Positions 1 to 12,714 of a DNA stretch of 46,691 nucleotides are shown here, piece after piece. This DNA is from an uncultured Clostridia bacterium (GTDB taxonomy: Bacteria; Bacillota; Clostridia; Christensenellales; QALW01), in the NCBI GenBank assembly GCA_934465535.1, contig CAKSKV010000011.1, positions 1-46,691 of the forward strand, written 5' to 3'. How positions within the stretch are numbered: position 1 is the first letter of the stretch; each line of letters opens with the position of its first letter. The notes beneath the pieces were generated by a model that searched no databases, was not told where the DNA came from, and worked only from the letters and a program-made list of their open reading frames with translations. A program made the position numbers and the translations under genes.

Positions 1-77
1 GTCTTGCCATGGTCTACGTGACCGATGGTTCCGATATTAACGTGCGGCTTGCTTCTTTCGAATTTTGCCTTTGCCAT
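1..77 (-). CDS. tuf: elongation factor Tu, 5' end only
   Basis: These are the first 25 or so codons of EF-Tu, the GTPase that delivers aminoacyl-tRNA to the ribosome. The visible N-terminus reads [20 protein letters not shown] followed by VDHGKT, which contains the start of the P-loop G1 motif. The ATG is at 75-77 with an AGGAGG-type ribosome binding site at about 84-91. The gene follows fusA by 20 bases and closes the str operon. The rest lies beyond the left edge of the window. Confidence 0.97.
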
Positions 78-97
78 TTTATTTTCCTCCTGTTAAG

Positions 98-2170
98 TTA
101 TTTTGCGGCGATTTTCTCCGCGATATTCTTGGGTACTTCCTCGTAGTGGTCAAACTGCATGGTAAACTGTCCGCGGCCCTGTGTTCTGGAACGCAGGTCG
201 TTGGAGTATGCAAACATCTCGCTCAGCGGAACCATTGCATGGATAACCTTGGCTCCGGCTCTGTCCTCCATGCCCTCCACGCGGCCGCGGCGGGAATTGA
301 GGTTTCCGATGATATCGCCCATGTAGTCCTCGGGAACTACGACTTCAACCTTCATCACAGGCTCAAGCAGTACGGGATCCGCCTTGCGGGCAGCCTCCTT
401 GAATGCCATAGAACCTGCTATCTTATATGCCATTTCCGAAGAGTCGACATCATGGTAAGAACCGTCAAGCAGCGTTACCTTGAAGTCCACACATTCGTAG
501 CCGGCCAGCACGCCGGACTTGGCAGCCTCCTGAATACCGGCGTCAATAGGAGCAATAAATTCCTTGGGTATTGCGCCGCCCACGGTCTTGTTCTCAAAGG
601 AATAGCCCTGACCGGGTTCAACAGGCTCGATCTCAATAATACAGTGACCGTACTGTCCGTGACCGCCGGTCTGACGGACATACTTGCCCTCCTGACGCAC
701 CTTCTTGCGGATGGTCTCGCGGTATGCAACCTGCGGCTTGCCCACGGTAGCCTCTACCTTGAACTCGCGCAACAGACGGTCCACGATAATCTCCAGATGC
801 AGCTCGCCCATACCGGCAATAATGGTCTGACCGGTCTCCTGATCCGTATAGGTCTTGAAGGTAGGATCCTCCTCGGCCAGCTTCACAAGAGCCATGGTCA
901 TCTTTTCCTGACCGGCCTTCGTCTTGGGCTCGATGGCAACCTGAATAACCGGATCCGGGAACACCATGGATTCAAGAATGATCTCATGGTTCTCATCGCA
1001 CAGCGTGTCGCCGGTGGTGGTGTCCTTAAGGCCCACAACCGCCGCTATATCGCCGGCGTAAACCTGCTCGATCTCCTCGCGGTGGTTTGCATGCATCATC
1101 AGTATGCGTCCCATTCTCTCCCGCTTGCCCTTAGTGGAGTTATACACATAGGAGCCGGCGGTAAGGGTTCCGGAATATACGCGGAAGAATGCCAGTTTTC
1201 CCACAAAGGGGTCGGTGGCAATCTTGAAGGCCAGCGCAGAGAACGGCTCGCTGTCGCTTGCGTGACGGTCCTCCTCAATATCGGTGCCCGGCAGTACGCC
1301 GCGAATAGCGGGAATGTCGGTAGGCGCAGGCATATAGTCCACAATCGCGTCCAGCAGCTTCTGCACGCCCTTGTTGCGGTAGGAAGTACCGCAGGTAACG
1401 GCGTTCATCTGGTTGGCGCAGGTGGCCTTGCGGATGCCGGCCTTGAGCTCCTCTATCGTAAGCTCCTCGCCCTCAAGATATTTCATCATCAGGTCCTCGT
1501 TGACCTCGCAGGAAGCAACATTCTCTACCATTTCATCATGGTATTTCTGCGCCTGCTCCTTCATGTCCTCGGGGATATCCGTGATGTCAATCTTTTCGCC
1601 GAGATCGTCAAGATAAATATACGCCTTCATCTCTACCAGGTCGATAATTCCCTTGAAGGAATCCTCGGCGCCGATAGGCAGCTGAATCGGCACGGCGTTG
1701 GACTGCAGTCTGTCCTTCATCATGGATACCACGCGATAGAAATCCGCGCCCATTATATCCATTTTGTTAACATATGCAAGCCGCGGAACACCGTAGGTGT
1801 CAGCCTGTCTCCAAACGGTCTCGCTCTGAGGCTCAACACCGCCCTTAGCGCAGAATACGCTTACCGCGCCGTCCAGCACGCGCAGGGATCTCTCAACCTC
1901 TACCGTGAAGTCAACGTGGCCGGGGGTGTCAATAATGTTTATACGGCAGCCCTTCCAGAAGGCGGTCGTTGCGGCGGAGGTAATGGTTATACCTCTTTCC
2001 TGCTCCTGAACCATCCAGTCCATGGTGGCAGTGCCGTCGTGCGTCTCGCCGATACGGTGAGTTTTGCCGGTGTAGTACAGAATACGCTCCGTAGTAGTGG
2101 TCTTACCGGCGTCAATGTGCGCCATAATACCGATATTACGGGTATTTTCCAGTGAGTATTGTCTTGGCAA
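98..2170 (-). CDS. fusA: elongation factor G
   Basis: EF-G is the translocation GTPase of protein synthesis. The 690-residue product has the normal length for the family. The G1 motif AHIDAGKTT is at residues 17-25, followed by DTPGH and NKMD, and domains II to V are complete. The start codon is TTG at 2168-2170, preceded by AAAGGAGGG at 7-nt spacing. No ATG fits better, because the family N-terminus MPRQYSLENTRNIGIMAHID begins exactly there. The gene lies 33 bases after rpsG and 20 bases before tuf in the str operon. Confidence 0.98.
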   Translation of the reverse strand: MPRQYSLENTRNIGIMAHIDAGKTTTTERILYYTGKTHRIGETHDGTATMDWMVQEQERGITITSAATTAFWKGCRINIIDTPGHVDFTVEVERSLRVLDGAVSVFCAKGGVEPQSETVWRQADTYGVPRLAYVNKMDIMGADFYRVVSMMKDRLQSNAVPIQLPIGAEDSFKGIIDLVEMKAYIYLDDLGEKIDITDIPEDMKEQAQKYHDEMVENVASCEVNEDLMMKYLEGEELTIEELKAGIRKATCANQMNAVTCGTSYRNKGVQKLLDAIVDYMPAPTDIPAIRGVLPGTDIEEDRHASDSEPFSALAFKIATDPFVGKLAFFRVYSGTLTAGSYVYNSTKGKRERMGRILMMHANHREEIEQVYAGDIAAVVGLKDTTTGDTLCDENHEIILESMVFPDPVIQVAIEPKTKAGQEKMTMALVKLAEEDPTFKTYTDQETGQTIIAGMGELHLEIIVDRLLREFKVEATVGKPQVAYRETIRKKVRQEGKYVRQTGGHGQYGHCIIEIEPVEPGQGYSFENKTVGGAIPKEFIAPIDAGIQEAAKSGVLAGYECVDFKVTLLDGSYHDVDSSEMAYKIAGSMAFKEAARKADPVLLEPVMKVEVVVPEDYMGDIIGNLNSRRGRVEGMEDRAGAKVIHAMVPLSEMFAYSNDLRSRTQGRGQFTMQFDHYEEVPKNIAEKIAAK

Positions 2171-2203
2171 ATCCAGCCCTCCTTTAGCTTATCAGGCAAA
2201 AGA

Positions 2204-2674
2204 CTACCAACGGTAGTGAGCAAACGCCTTGTTTGCCTCCGCCATCTTGTGTACGTCTTCTCTCTTCTTCACGCTGGCGCCGGTATTGTTTGCAGCGTCC
2301 ATAATCTCGGCTGCAAGGCGTTCGCACATGGTGCGCTCGCTGCGCTTACGCGTGAAAGTAACCAGCCAACGCAGGCCAAGGGTCTGCCGTCTGTCGGGGC
2401 GAACCTCAATCGGAACCTGATAGTTGGAACCGCCTACGCGGCGAGCCTTGGTCTCAAGCAGCGGCATGATGTTCTCCATCGCCTGATTGAAAACCTCGAT
2501 AGCCTCGCGGCCGGTCTTTTCGTTTATTATATCAAAAGCATCATATACAATACGCTGTGCAACGCCCTTTTTGCCGTCGTACATAATCTGGTTGATAAGC
2601 TTTGTAACAACCTTGGATTTATACAGCGGATCGGGAAGCACATCGCGTTTGGGAACTCCACCTCTTCTGGGCAT
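2204..2674 (-). CDS. rpsG: 30S ribosomal protein S7
   Basis: S7 binds the 3' major domain of 16S rRNA and nucleates assembly of the small-subunit head. The 156-residue product begins MPRRGGVPKRDVLPDPLY and ends KAFAHYRW, both typical of bacterial S7, and the length is standard. A strong AGGAGGTT site precedes the ATG. It lies between rpsL (113-base gap) and fusA (33-base gap) and is cotranscribed with them. Confidence 0.98.
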   Translation of the reverse strand: MPRRGGVPKRDVLPDPLYKSKVVTKLINQIMYDGKKGVAQRIVYDAFDIINEKTGREAIEVFNQAMENIMPLLETKARRVGGSNYQVPIEVRPDRRQTLGLRWLVTFTRKRSERTMCERLAAEIMDAANNTGASVKKREDVHKMAEANKAFAHYRW

Positions 2675-2787
2675 AGTTCTAACCTCCTCGAATTTCAGAA
2701 AAAGAAATACAATTCAAAATAAACAGGCATCGCCCCGCAGCATACGGGACTGGATACCCTCAAAGCAAACCTTCCAGCGGAGAAAGC

Positions 2788-3162
2788 TTACTTCTTGGGT
2801 CTCTTTGCACCGTATTTACTTCTTGCCTGCATTCTCTTTGCAACGCCGGCTGTATCCAAAGTGCCGCGAATAATATGATATCTTACACCGGGCAGGTCCT
2901 TAACTCTTCCGCCGCGGATAAGCACCACGGAGTGCTCCTGCAGATTGTGTCCGATACCGGGAATGTAGCAGGTACCCTCCATGCCGTTTACCAGTCTTAC
3001 CCTGGCAACCTTACGCAGTGCGGAGTTAGGCTTTTTAGGGGTCATCGTCTTCACATTCAGGCACACGCCTCTCTTCTGAGGGCACTCCTGAAGAATAGGA
3101 GCCGAAGACTTATATTTAGCCTGCTGTCTGCCGTTCTTGATCAATTGGTTGATAGTTGGCAT
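2788..3162 (-). CDS. rpsL: 30S ribosomal protein S12
   Basis: S12 sits at the decoding centre of the small subunit. The 124-residue product starts MPTINQLIKNGRQ and contains TPKKPNSALRKVARVRL and PGIGHNLQEHS, the two conserved loops where streptomycin-resistance changes map in other species. The lysine in TPKKPNSA is present, so the sequence looks wild-type there. The start ATG follows AAAGGAGG at 10-nt spacing. The gene follows the L7Ae-like gene by 65 bases, the usual order in Bacillota. Confidence 0.98.
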   Translation of the reverse strand: MPTINQLIKNGRQQAKYKSSAPILQECPQKRGVCLNVKTMTPKKPNSALRKVARVRLVNGMEGTCYIPGIGHNLQEHSVVLIRGGRVKDLPGVRYHIIRGTLDTAGVAKRMQARSKYGAKRPKK

Positions 3163-3227
3163 TTACCACTTACCTCCTTTCGTGATCTGTAAATAGTATA
3201 TAACTTTCTCGCAACCCATTGAGAAAA

Positions 3228-3476
3228 TTAGCGAAAATTATTGAGCACGGCGCACGCCGCACAGCCCACTGCTATGCCGCATAAGCGCCCCAGCTCCTTC
3301 ATGGAATCAGCCTTTTTCACCTCAACGCCGTAAACAGCGCAAAGCGCAGAGATACGGCTTTTAACCCTTTCCTCCGCGTCCTGTGCCAAAAGCACATATG
3401 CTGCATTGCCCGCTTCCACCGCGCGCTCGGTCTGTCTTGTTCCCGCTGCGTGCGGCATGTTCCTGAGGCTGTCCAT
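3228..3476 (-). CDS. L7Ae-like ribosomal / K-turn binding protein (YbxF family)
   Basis: This is a small RNA-binding protein of the L7Ae/L30e fold that in Bacilli binds kink-turns. The 82-residue product has the family pattern GTRQTERAVEAGNAAYVLLAQDA near the N-terminus and KELGRLCGIAVGCAACAVL at the C-terminus. An open frame continues upstream to 3650, but the homologous part begins at the ATG at 3474-3476, which is preceded by an AGAGG site. The longer frame would also run through the promoter at 3536-3565. It is the first gene of the str operon here, a normal location for this family. Confidence 0.9.
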   Translation of the reverse strand: MDSLRNMPHAAGTRQTERAVEAGNAAYVLLAQDAEERVKSRISALCAVYGVEVKKADSMKELGRLCGIAVGCAACAVLNNFR

Positions 3477-3535
3477 CACAAAATACCTCTGCTTTGCCGG
3501 AATTAGCCAACATAAGCTAATATCCAACATCGCAT

Positions 3536-3565
3536 ATAATATCATTCCGGGGGCTATAATGTCAA
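3536..3565 (-). promoter_or_regulatory. promoter of the L7Ae-rpsL-rpsG-fusA-tuf operon
   Basis: On the minus strand a TTGACA -35 box (3560-3565) and a TATTAT -10 box (3536-3541) are separated by 18 bases. The site lies after the rpoC hairpin and about 60 bases before the L7Ae-like start codon, so the str genes can be transcribed independently of rpoBC. Confidence 0.75.
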
Positions 3566-3608
3566 TCGTTTTTCCGGCTGTACCCCCGCATTTTTGCAAA
3601 ATGTTCGT

Positions 3609-3647
3609 AAAAAGGCCGTCTCTGCGGCATGCACGCATGCCGCAGAG
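3609..3647 (-). terminator. hairpin after rpoC, probable terminator
   Basis: A perfect 12-bp inverted repeat (CTCTGCGGCATG and its complement, loop of 4) lies 30 bases after the rpoC stop codon. On the minus strand it is followed after 6 bases by a T5 run. It probably ends or attenuates rpoBC transcription ahead of the str promoter. The gap between stem and T-run makes it weaker than a classical terminator. Confidence 0.6.
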
Positions 3648-3676
3648 CAAGCTTTATCTTCTTTTATCGTCCGCCC

Positions 3677-7291
<3,615 letters not shown>

Positions 7292-7318
7292 GGGGTAATC
7301 TCTCCCTTCAATTATTTA

Positions 7319-10300
7319 TTAAAGTTCCTCGTCGTCATCCTCAAGCACGAGTCCGTCGTCCTCTTCGTCATCATCAAACAAGCCCAGATCGGACAAATCC
7401 AGCTCATCGTCATCGTCGTCGGCTATCAGGCTTGCCGCATCCTCATCGTCAAGGTCGTCAAGCTCCAAATCGTCGCCGCCGAAAATGTCCACAAGCGGTC
7501 CGGTCATCTCCGGAGCCCTGTGCTTGTCTATGCCCTCAAGAATGAACTCCTGTGCATCCGCATCGTCGTCCAGCAGCTCTCGCATGTGCACTTCCTTGCG
7601 CTCCTGAGTAAGTATCTTAACATCAAGAGCCAGGGAGCGCAGCTCCTCAAGCAGCACCTTGAAGGATTCCGGAATACCCGGCTCGGGGATATTCTCCCCC
7701 TTGATTATGGCCTCGTAGGCCTTCACTCTGCCCACCACATCGTCCGATTTGATGGTCAGTATCTCCTGAAGCGTATGCGCCGCGCCGTAAGCGTACAGCG
7801 CCCACACCTCCATCTCGCCGAAGCGCTGTCCGCCGAACTGCGCCTTGCCGCCCAAAGGCTGCTGCGTAACCAGCGAATAGGGTCCGGTGGAACGGGCATG
7901 AATCTTGTCGTCCACCAGGTGAACCAGCTTCAGATAGTACATTATGCCCACCGTTACGGGGTTATCAAAGGGCTCGCCGGTACGGCCGTCATACAGCACC
8001 GTTTTGCCGTCGGGACGCATTCCCGCCTGCGCAAGAGCCGCATCCAGGTCCGCTTCCTTCGCGCCGTCGAATACCGGGGTGGCAATGTGCCAGCCCAGCT
8101 TTCTTGCAGCCATGCCCAGATGCACCTCAAGCACCTGTCCCACATTCATTCGGGAAGGCACGCCCAGCGGGTTAAGCACTATCTCCACCGGGGTTCCGTC
8201 CGGAAGGAAGGGCATGTCCTCCTCGGGCAGTATGCGCGAAATAACACCCTTGTTTCCGTGACGGCCCGCCATTTTGTCGCCCACGGAGATCTTTCTCTTC
8301 TGGGCAATGTATACGCGCACCATCTTGGAAACGCCCGGAGCCAGCTCGTCCTTGTTTTCACGGGTAAAGGTCTTTACATCCACTATGATTCCCGCCTCGC
8401 CGTGCGGCACGCGCAGCGATGTGTCACGGGTCTCGCGCGCCTTCTCTCCGAATATCGCGCGCAGCAGACGCTCCTCCGCCGTCATCTCCGTCTCGCCCTT
8501 GGGCGTAACCTTACCTACCAGTATGTCTCCCGGACGCACCTCCGCACCTATGCGGATAACGCCGTTTTCATCAAGATTCTTCAGCGAATCCTCACCGATG
8601 TTGGGTATCTCCTGGGTTATCTCCTCAGGTCCCAGCTTCGTATCCCTTGCCTCGCACTCATATTTTTCAATATGAATAGAGGTGAATATATCGTTTTTAA
8701 CCAGCTTCTCGCTCAGCAGCACCGCGTCCTCGTAGTTGTAGCCCTCCCACGGCATGAACGCTATGAGCATGTTGCGGCCCAGCGATATCTCGCCCTGATC
8801 GGTGGACGGTCCGTCCGCAATGGTCTGACCGGCAGCTACCTGCTCGCCCTGCTTTACTATCGGGCGCTGGTTTATGCAGGTGCCTTGGTTGGAGCGCTTG
8901 AACTTCAGCAGGTCATACTTCTGCTCTCTGCCCTTTTTGTCGGTAATAACTATCTTGGTCGCATCCACATAGGTAACGGTACCGCTCTTGCGCGCCAGCA
9001 CCGTAACGCCGGAATCCTGCGCCGCTTTGTATTCTATTCCGGTTGCCACGATAGGCGCCTGCGGGCACAGCAGCGGCACTGCCTGACGCTGCATGTTCGC
9101 ACCCATCAGCGCACGGGAGGCATCGTCGTTTTCCAGGAAGGGGATCATCGCCGTCGCCACCGATACTACCTGACAGGGGGATACGTCAACATAGTCCACC
9201 TGTGAGGGGCGCACCTCGGTAAATGCCTTCTCTCTGCCCACGCGCTTGCCGCGCACCGCGACACGCTCGTTTATAAAGCAGTTGTTCTCATCCAGCGGCT
9301 CATTGGCCTGCGTAATTACAAAGCCGTCCTCCTGATCCGCCGTAAGATAGTCCACCACGTCCATTACATGGTATTTCTTGTTGCCGTCCTTGTCGGTTAT
9401 CTCCTCCACGCGGCGGTACGGCGTTTCAATAAAGCCGTACTGGTTTATGCGCGCATAGGTGGCAAGCGAACCGATAAGTCCTATGTTCTTTCCTTCAGGG
9501 GTTTCTATCGGGCACATGCGTCCGTAGTGGGTGTAGTGCACGTCACGCACCTCGAAGGAAGGCCGGTCACGGTTAAGGCCTCCCGGTCCCAACGCAGACA
9601 GACGGCGCTTATGCGTCAGCTCCGCAAGCGGGTTGTTCTGATCCATGAACTGCGAAAGCTGTGAGGAGCCGAAGAACTCCTTTATCGCAGCGGTAACCGG
9701 GCGGATATTTATCAGCAGCGACGGCGTAACGCTGTCCATGCCCAGGGTGCTCATGCGCTCCCTTACCACGCGCTCCATTCTGGAAAAGCCCACGCGCAGC
9801 TGATTCTGCAAAAGCTCGCCCACGCAGCGCACGCGGCGGTTGCCCAAATGGTCAATGTCGTCATGCGTGTGGGAACGCTTTATCGCGTCCTCCTGGCTGT
9901 CCTCGTCGGAATCGTCGTCATCATCGTAATAATCGCAAAGGTTTATGCCGTAGTTGATCGCGGAAAGAATATCGTCCAGCAGTATATGCTCCGGAATCAG
10001 CTCCTCCCTGCGGGCGCGAAGCTCGTCCTTAAGCTCCTCCCCGGCAAGACCCGAGTCCAGTATCTCCCGCAGCACGGGGTAGTAAACAAGCTCGTTGAGC
10101 CCGCACTCCATGGGGTCGAAGTCAAGATATGCCCCCGCCTCCACAAAGCGGTTTGCCAGCACCACCTGCGGCTTTGTCTCCACCTTGCCCTTGTCGTTCT
10201 TGCGGCGGATGATTATGCGCACCGAGCGTATTCCGCTGTTCTGCACGGCCTTGGCCTGCTCCGCGGTGACGGTATCTCCCTTGGCGGCCAAAAGCTCGCC

Positions 10301-11422
10301 CGTTTCGGGGTTCACAATGTTTTCAAAGGCCACCTGTCCCTCAATGCGGGCGGCAAGCGAAAGCTTCTTGTTGAACTTATAGCGTCCCACTCTGGAAAGG
10401 TCGTAGCGCTTGGGGTCAAAGAAGGTATCGGCAATGCGCTCCTCCATCGTCTCCACCGTGGCGTTCTCGCCGGGACGCAGCTTTTTGTACATCTCGGTAA
10501 GGCCGTCTATATGGCAGGCAATGGGCGGATTGCTCTCCTGATCCCTTTTAAGCGTCTGGCGGATAATATCGCAGGCAAATATCTTGCCCTCATCCGAGGC
10601 CAGTCCCTGCGCCTCTCCCTTATCATAGCCCAGAACCTCTATTATCTGCTCGTCCGAGCCCATCTCCGGGCTGAGGGCGCGCAGAAGCGTGGTGAAGGTC
10701 ACCTTTCCGGTGCGGTCCACCTTAACGCGGAATACATTCTCTTTATCTATTTCAAATTCCAGCCATGCGCCGCGGTTGGGGATAAGTGTGGCGGTATACT
10801 GCTGTTTTTCCGCGCGGTCGATTTTTTCAAAATATACGCCCGGGCTTCTTACCAGCTGGCTGGTAATAACACGCTCCGCGCCGTTTATAATAAAGGTGCC
10901 CGTCCTTGTCATAAGCGGGAAATCGCCCATAAAGACATCCTGCTCGGTAATATCGCGCACCGAGCCGTCCTCATCCTTTACCGTCAGACGCACTTTCACC
11001 TTCATCGGGGCGGCAAAGGTAGCGTCCCGCTCCTTGCTCTCCTCCACGGAATACTTGGTCTTGAAGCGCTCTACCCGATAGCTGAGCTCGTCATACTCCT
11101 CCTCGCCCTCATCGGCGCTTGCAAGCCCCAGCTCTTCCTTCCTGTCATGCTCTTTCTTCTTGAGCTTGGATTCCGCCGCCGTCTCCACAACAACCGGCTT
11201 TCCGTCCGTGCCCTCAAGATAGCAGGTCAGGAATTCAAGCCGCATGTTCTGGGAAAAATCGTCAATAGGCGAAAAATCCCTGATTATGCTGCTCAGATCC
11301 GAGGCAACGAAGTTCTGGAAGGAGTCCTTCTGAATCTCAATCAGATCGCTCATCTTTTCGCTGGACTGAATCCGAGAGAAACTCTTTCTGGTCCTTTTTC
11401 CCATCTGCACATCGTGAAGCAT
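7319..11422 (-). CDS. rpoB: DNA-directed RNA polymerase beta subunit, with acidic insertions
   Basis: This is the beta subunit of RNA polymerase. Conserved blocks include the rifampicin region FFGSSQLSQFMDQNNPLAELTHKRR and the C-terminal SLVTQQPLGGKAQFGGQRFGEMEVWAL. The N-terminus MLHDVQMGKRTRKSF aligns with other Bacillota, supporting the ATG at 11420-11422. At 1367 residues it is about 170 longer than the Bacillus protein as I recall it. Extra material lies at about residues 70-122, at about 430-515 (including the run YYDDDDDSDEDSQEDA), and in a tail of about 80 residues that is mostly Asp/Glu. The gene is transcribed from the promoter at 11599-11627. Confidence 0.98.
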   Translation of the reverse strand: MLHDVQMGKRTRKSFSRIQSSEKMSDLIEIQKDSFQNFVASDLSSIIRDFSPIDDFSQNMRLEFLTCYLEGTDGKPVVVETAAESKLKKKEHDRKEELGLASADEGEEEYDELSYRVERFKTKYSVEESKERDATFAAPMKVKVRLTVKDEDGSVRDITEQDVFMGDFPLMTRTGTFIINGAERVITSQLVRSPGVYFEKIDRAEKQQYTATLIPNRGAWLEFEIDKENVFRVKVDRTGKVTFTTLLRALSPEMGSDEQIIEVLGYDKGEAQGLASDEGKIFACDIIRQTLKRDQESNPPIACHIDGLTEMYKKLRPGENATVETMEERIADTFFDPKRYDLSRVGRYKFNKKLSLAARIEGQVAFENIVNPETGELLAAKGDTVTAEQAKAVQNSGIRSVRIIIRRKNDKGKVETKPQVVLANRFVEAGAYLDFDPMECGLNELVYYPVLREILDSGLAGEELKDELRARREELIPEHILLDDILSAINYGINLCDYYDDDDDSDEDSQEDAIKRSHTHDDIDHLGNRRVRCVGELLQNQLRVGFSRMERVVRERMSTLGMDSVTPSLLINIRPVTAAIKEFFGSSQLSQFMDQNNPLAELTHKRRLSALGPGGLNRDRPSFEVRDVHYTHYGRMCPIETPEGKNIGLIGSLATYARINQYGFIETPYRRVEEITDKDGNKKYHVMDVVDYLTADQEDGFVITQANEPLDENNCFINERVAVRGKRVGREKAFTEVRPSQVDYVDVSPCQVVSVATAMIPFLENDDASRALMGANMQRQAVPLLCPQAPIVATGIEYKAAQDSGVTVLARKSGTVTYVDATKIVITDKKGREQKYDLLKFKRSNQGTCINQRPIVKQGEQVAAGQTIADGPSTDQGEISLGRNMLIAFMPWEGYNYEDAVLLSEKLVKNDIFTSIHIEKYECEARDTKLGPEEITQEIPNIGEDSLKNLDENGVIRIGAEVRPGDILVGKVTPKGETEMTAEERLLRAIFGEKARETRDTSLRVPHGEAGIIVDVKTFTRENKDELAPGVSKMVRVYIAQKRKISVGDKMAGRHGNKGVISRILPEEDMPFLPDGTPVEIVLNPLGVPSRMNVGQVLEVHLGMAARKLGWHIATPVFDGAKEADLDAALAQAGMRPDGKTVLYDGRTGEPFDNPVTVGIMYYLKLVHLVDDKIHARSTGPYSLVTQQPLGGKAQFGGQRFGEMEVWALYAYGAAHTLQEILTIKSDDVVGRVKAYEAIIKGENIPEPGIPESFKVLLEELRSLALDVKILTQERKEVHMRELLDDDADAQEFILEGIDKHRAPEMTGPLVDIFGGDDLELDDLDDEDAASLIADDDDDELDLSDLGLFDDDEEDDGLVLEDDDEEL

Positions 11423-11598
11423 ACATTCACTCTCCCGTATAACATACTGCCTTACAGTGTAAGAAAACGCATTTCGTCAAAATCGCTTGATATTTTCCCG
11501 TTTATGTGGTAAAAATATTTAAGCCGAAGGACAAAACGCCCCTTTCCCCATGGCATGTAAGATATTACTCCCCACATTACCCTATAATGCAATTGTAA

Positions 11599-11627
11599 AT
11601 TATATCAAAAGACCGTTTCCGTGTCAA
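11599..11627 (-). promoter_or_regulatory. rpoBC promoter
   Basis: A perfect sigma-A consensus on the minus strand: TTGACA at 11622-11627, 17 bases, TATAAT at 11599-11604. Transcription would start near 11592, giving a leader of about 170 bases before rpoB. I see no ribosomal protein binding motif or terminator in that leader. Confidence 0.9.
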
Positions 11628-11699
11628 GAAAAAGCTGAACTTTTCCGCCGCAAATTCCTGTATATTTTCGTTCTTTTGCCGTAACCCCCCGCATATATC

Positions 11700-11727
11700 A
11701 AAAGCCGCGAATCTCTTCGCGGCTTTT
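11700..11727 (-). terminator. terminator after the lipoprotein operon
   Basis: A 12-bp stem (AAAAGCCGCGAA and complement, loop TCTC) follows the lipoprotein stop codon by about 12 bases on the minus strand. A and T runs flank it on both sides, so it could act in both directions. It isolates the lipoprotein genes from the rpoB promoter. Confidence 0.75.
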
Positions 11728-11739
11728 TTGCCCTCGCCC

Positions 11740-12669
11740 CTACTGCGGCAAATCCAGCGGGTTTATCTCGCAGTTTATCTCTCTGCCGAAATCATCCTTG
11801 TATACATATCCTTCAATATTCTCTATGCTGCTTATGATCATATCGCCGTCGTCCTCCGTAGGTATGTATCTTATTATCACAAGCCCGTCCTTAACATAAT
11901 GAATCGACCCTACCTGCGATACCACCCCGCGCGTACTGTCCACCGTTGCATAGCTGTAAGCGGTATCCCACGCGCCCTTGAAACTCTGTGCATAATACTC
12001 CGCCAACGGCTCTATCTGCTGCACCTTTTTTATGGAGTCTCCAATCTTCAGCCCCTCAAAATCCTTCTTGTCGCGCACCTTATTCATAAGTATCGGATAT
12101 CCGGCCGTGCTGTAATAATCGTTTACGGCTTTATCACAAAACGCATAATATCTCGCGCCGTCTTCAACCTCAAATACAAAATACGCTCTGTCTCCGCTTG
12201 TGCGTACAGCAGTCGGATATAATCCCCATATGTAAATTGCCAAGCCGTTTTCATATTTTAGGCCGCTGGTTCTTTCAAAAGCTCCCACACTTCTTCCCAA
12301 ACCGGTTAGCAACGAGCCTATTGTCCTTACGGGAATATTTTCAAGCGCTTTATTTGCATCACTTACACCTATTTTATTAAACAAGTCACTTATATCCGCC
12401 GCTATCCTCTCACCTTCACCCCACGGCTCGTATTTAAGGCATTTTTCAACGAATTCATCCAATGCGGGATTTCTCTCCTCCGGCGATGTTGGCTTCCACG
12501 GAGAATCGGTATTTATAAGTGGCTTGTTTGTCTCGGTAACCCCTGCCGTTACGGTATCCTTCGTTTCCGTTACCCCTGCCGTCGCGCTTGACGACGGGTT
12601 TGTGTCGCACCCTATCAAGCCTATTGTAAACAGCACCGCCGCAGCAATTAAACACAATATCCGTTTCAT
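11740..12669 (-). CDS. lipoprotein of unknown function, paralogue A
   Basis: A 309-residue predicted lipoprotein. Residues 1-20 form a signal peptide ending in the lipobox LIGC, with Cys21 as the likely lipidated residue, followed by a Ser/Thr-rich linker with a short repeat (TAGVTET twice). The remainder has no domain I recognise. It is clearly paralogous to the next gene upstream: both contain YPTAVR, a YFVFxVxDGxRYY segment, a GDSIxxVxxIxP segment and the identical C-terminus NCEINPLDLPQ. The ATG has a GGGGG-type ribosome binding site 45 bases after the paralogue. Probably anchored on the outer face of the membrane. Confidence 0.85.
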   Translation of the reverse strand: MKRILCLIAAAVLFTIGLIGCDTNPSSSATAGVTETKDTVTAGVTETNKPLINTDSPWKPTSPEERNPALDEFVEKCLKYEPWGEGERIAADISDLFNKIGVSDANKALENIPVRTIGSLLTGLGRSVGAFERTSGLKYENGLAIYIWGLYPTAVRTSGDRAYFVFEVEDGARYYAFCDKAVNDYYSTAGYPILMNKVRDKKDFEGLKIGDSIKKVQQIEPLAEYYAQSFKGAWDTAYSYATVDSTRGVVSQVGSIHYVKDGLVIIRYIPTEDDGDMIISSIENIEGYVYKDDFGREINCEINPLDLPQ

Positions 12670-12714
12670 TTATGCATCCCCCTTTTGCTTAAATCAATCA
12701 TATTCAATTTCATT

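Noticed and set aside
65..2155. A 696-codon plus-strand frame opposite fusA
   Set aside because: It exactly mirrors EF-G coding sequence and has no family resemblance or promoter.
3477..3650. Upstream extension of the L7Ae-like gene to 140 residues
   Set aside because: It runs through the str promoter and has no similarity to the family; the ATG at 3476 has its own ribosome binding site.
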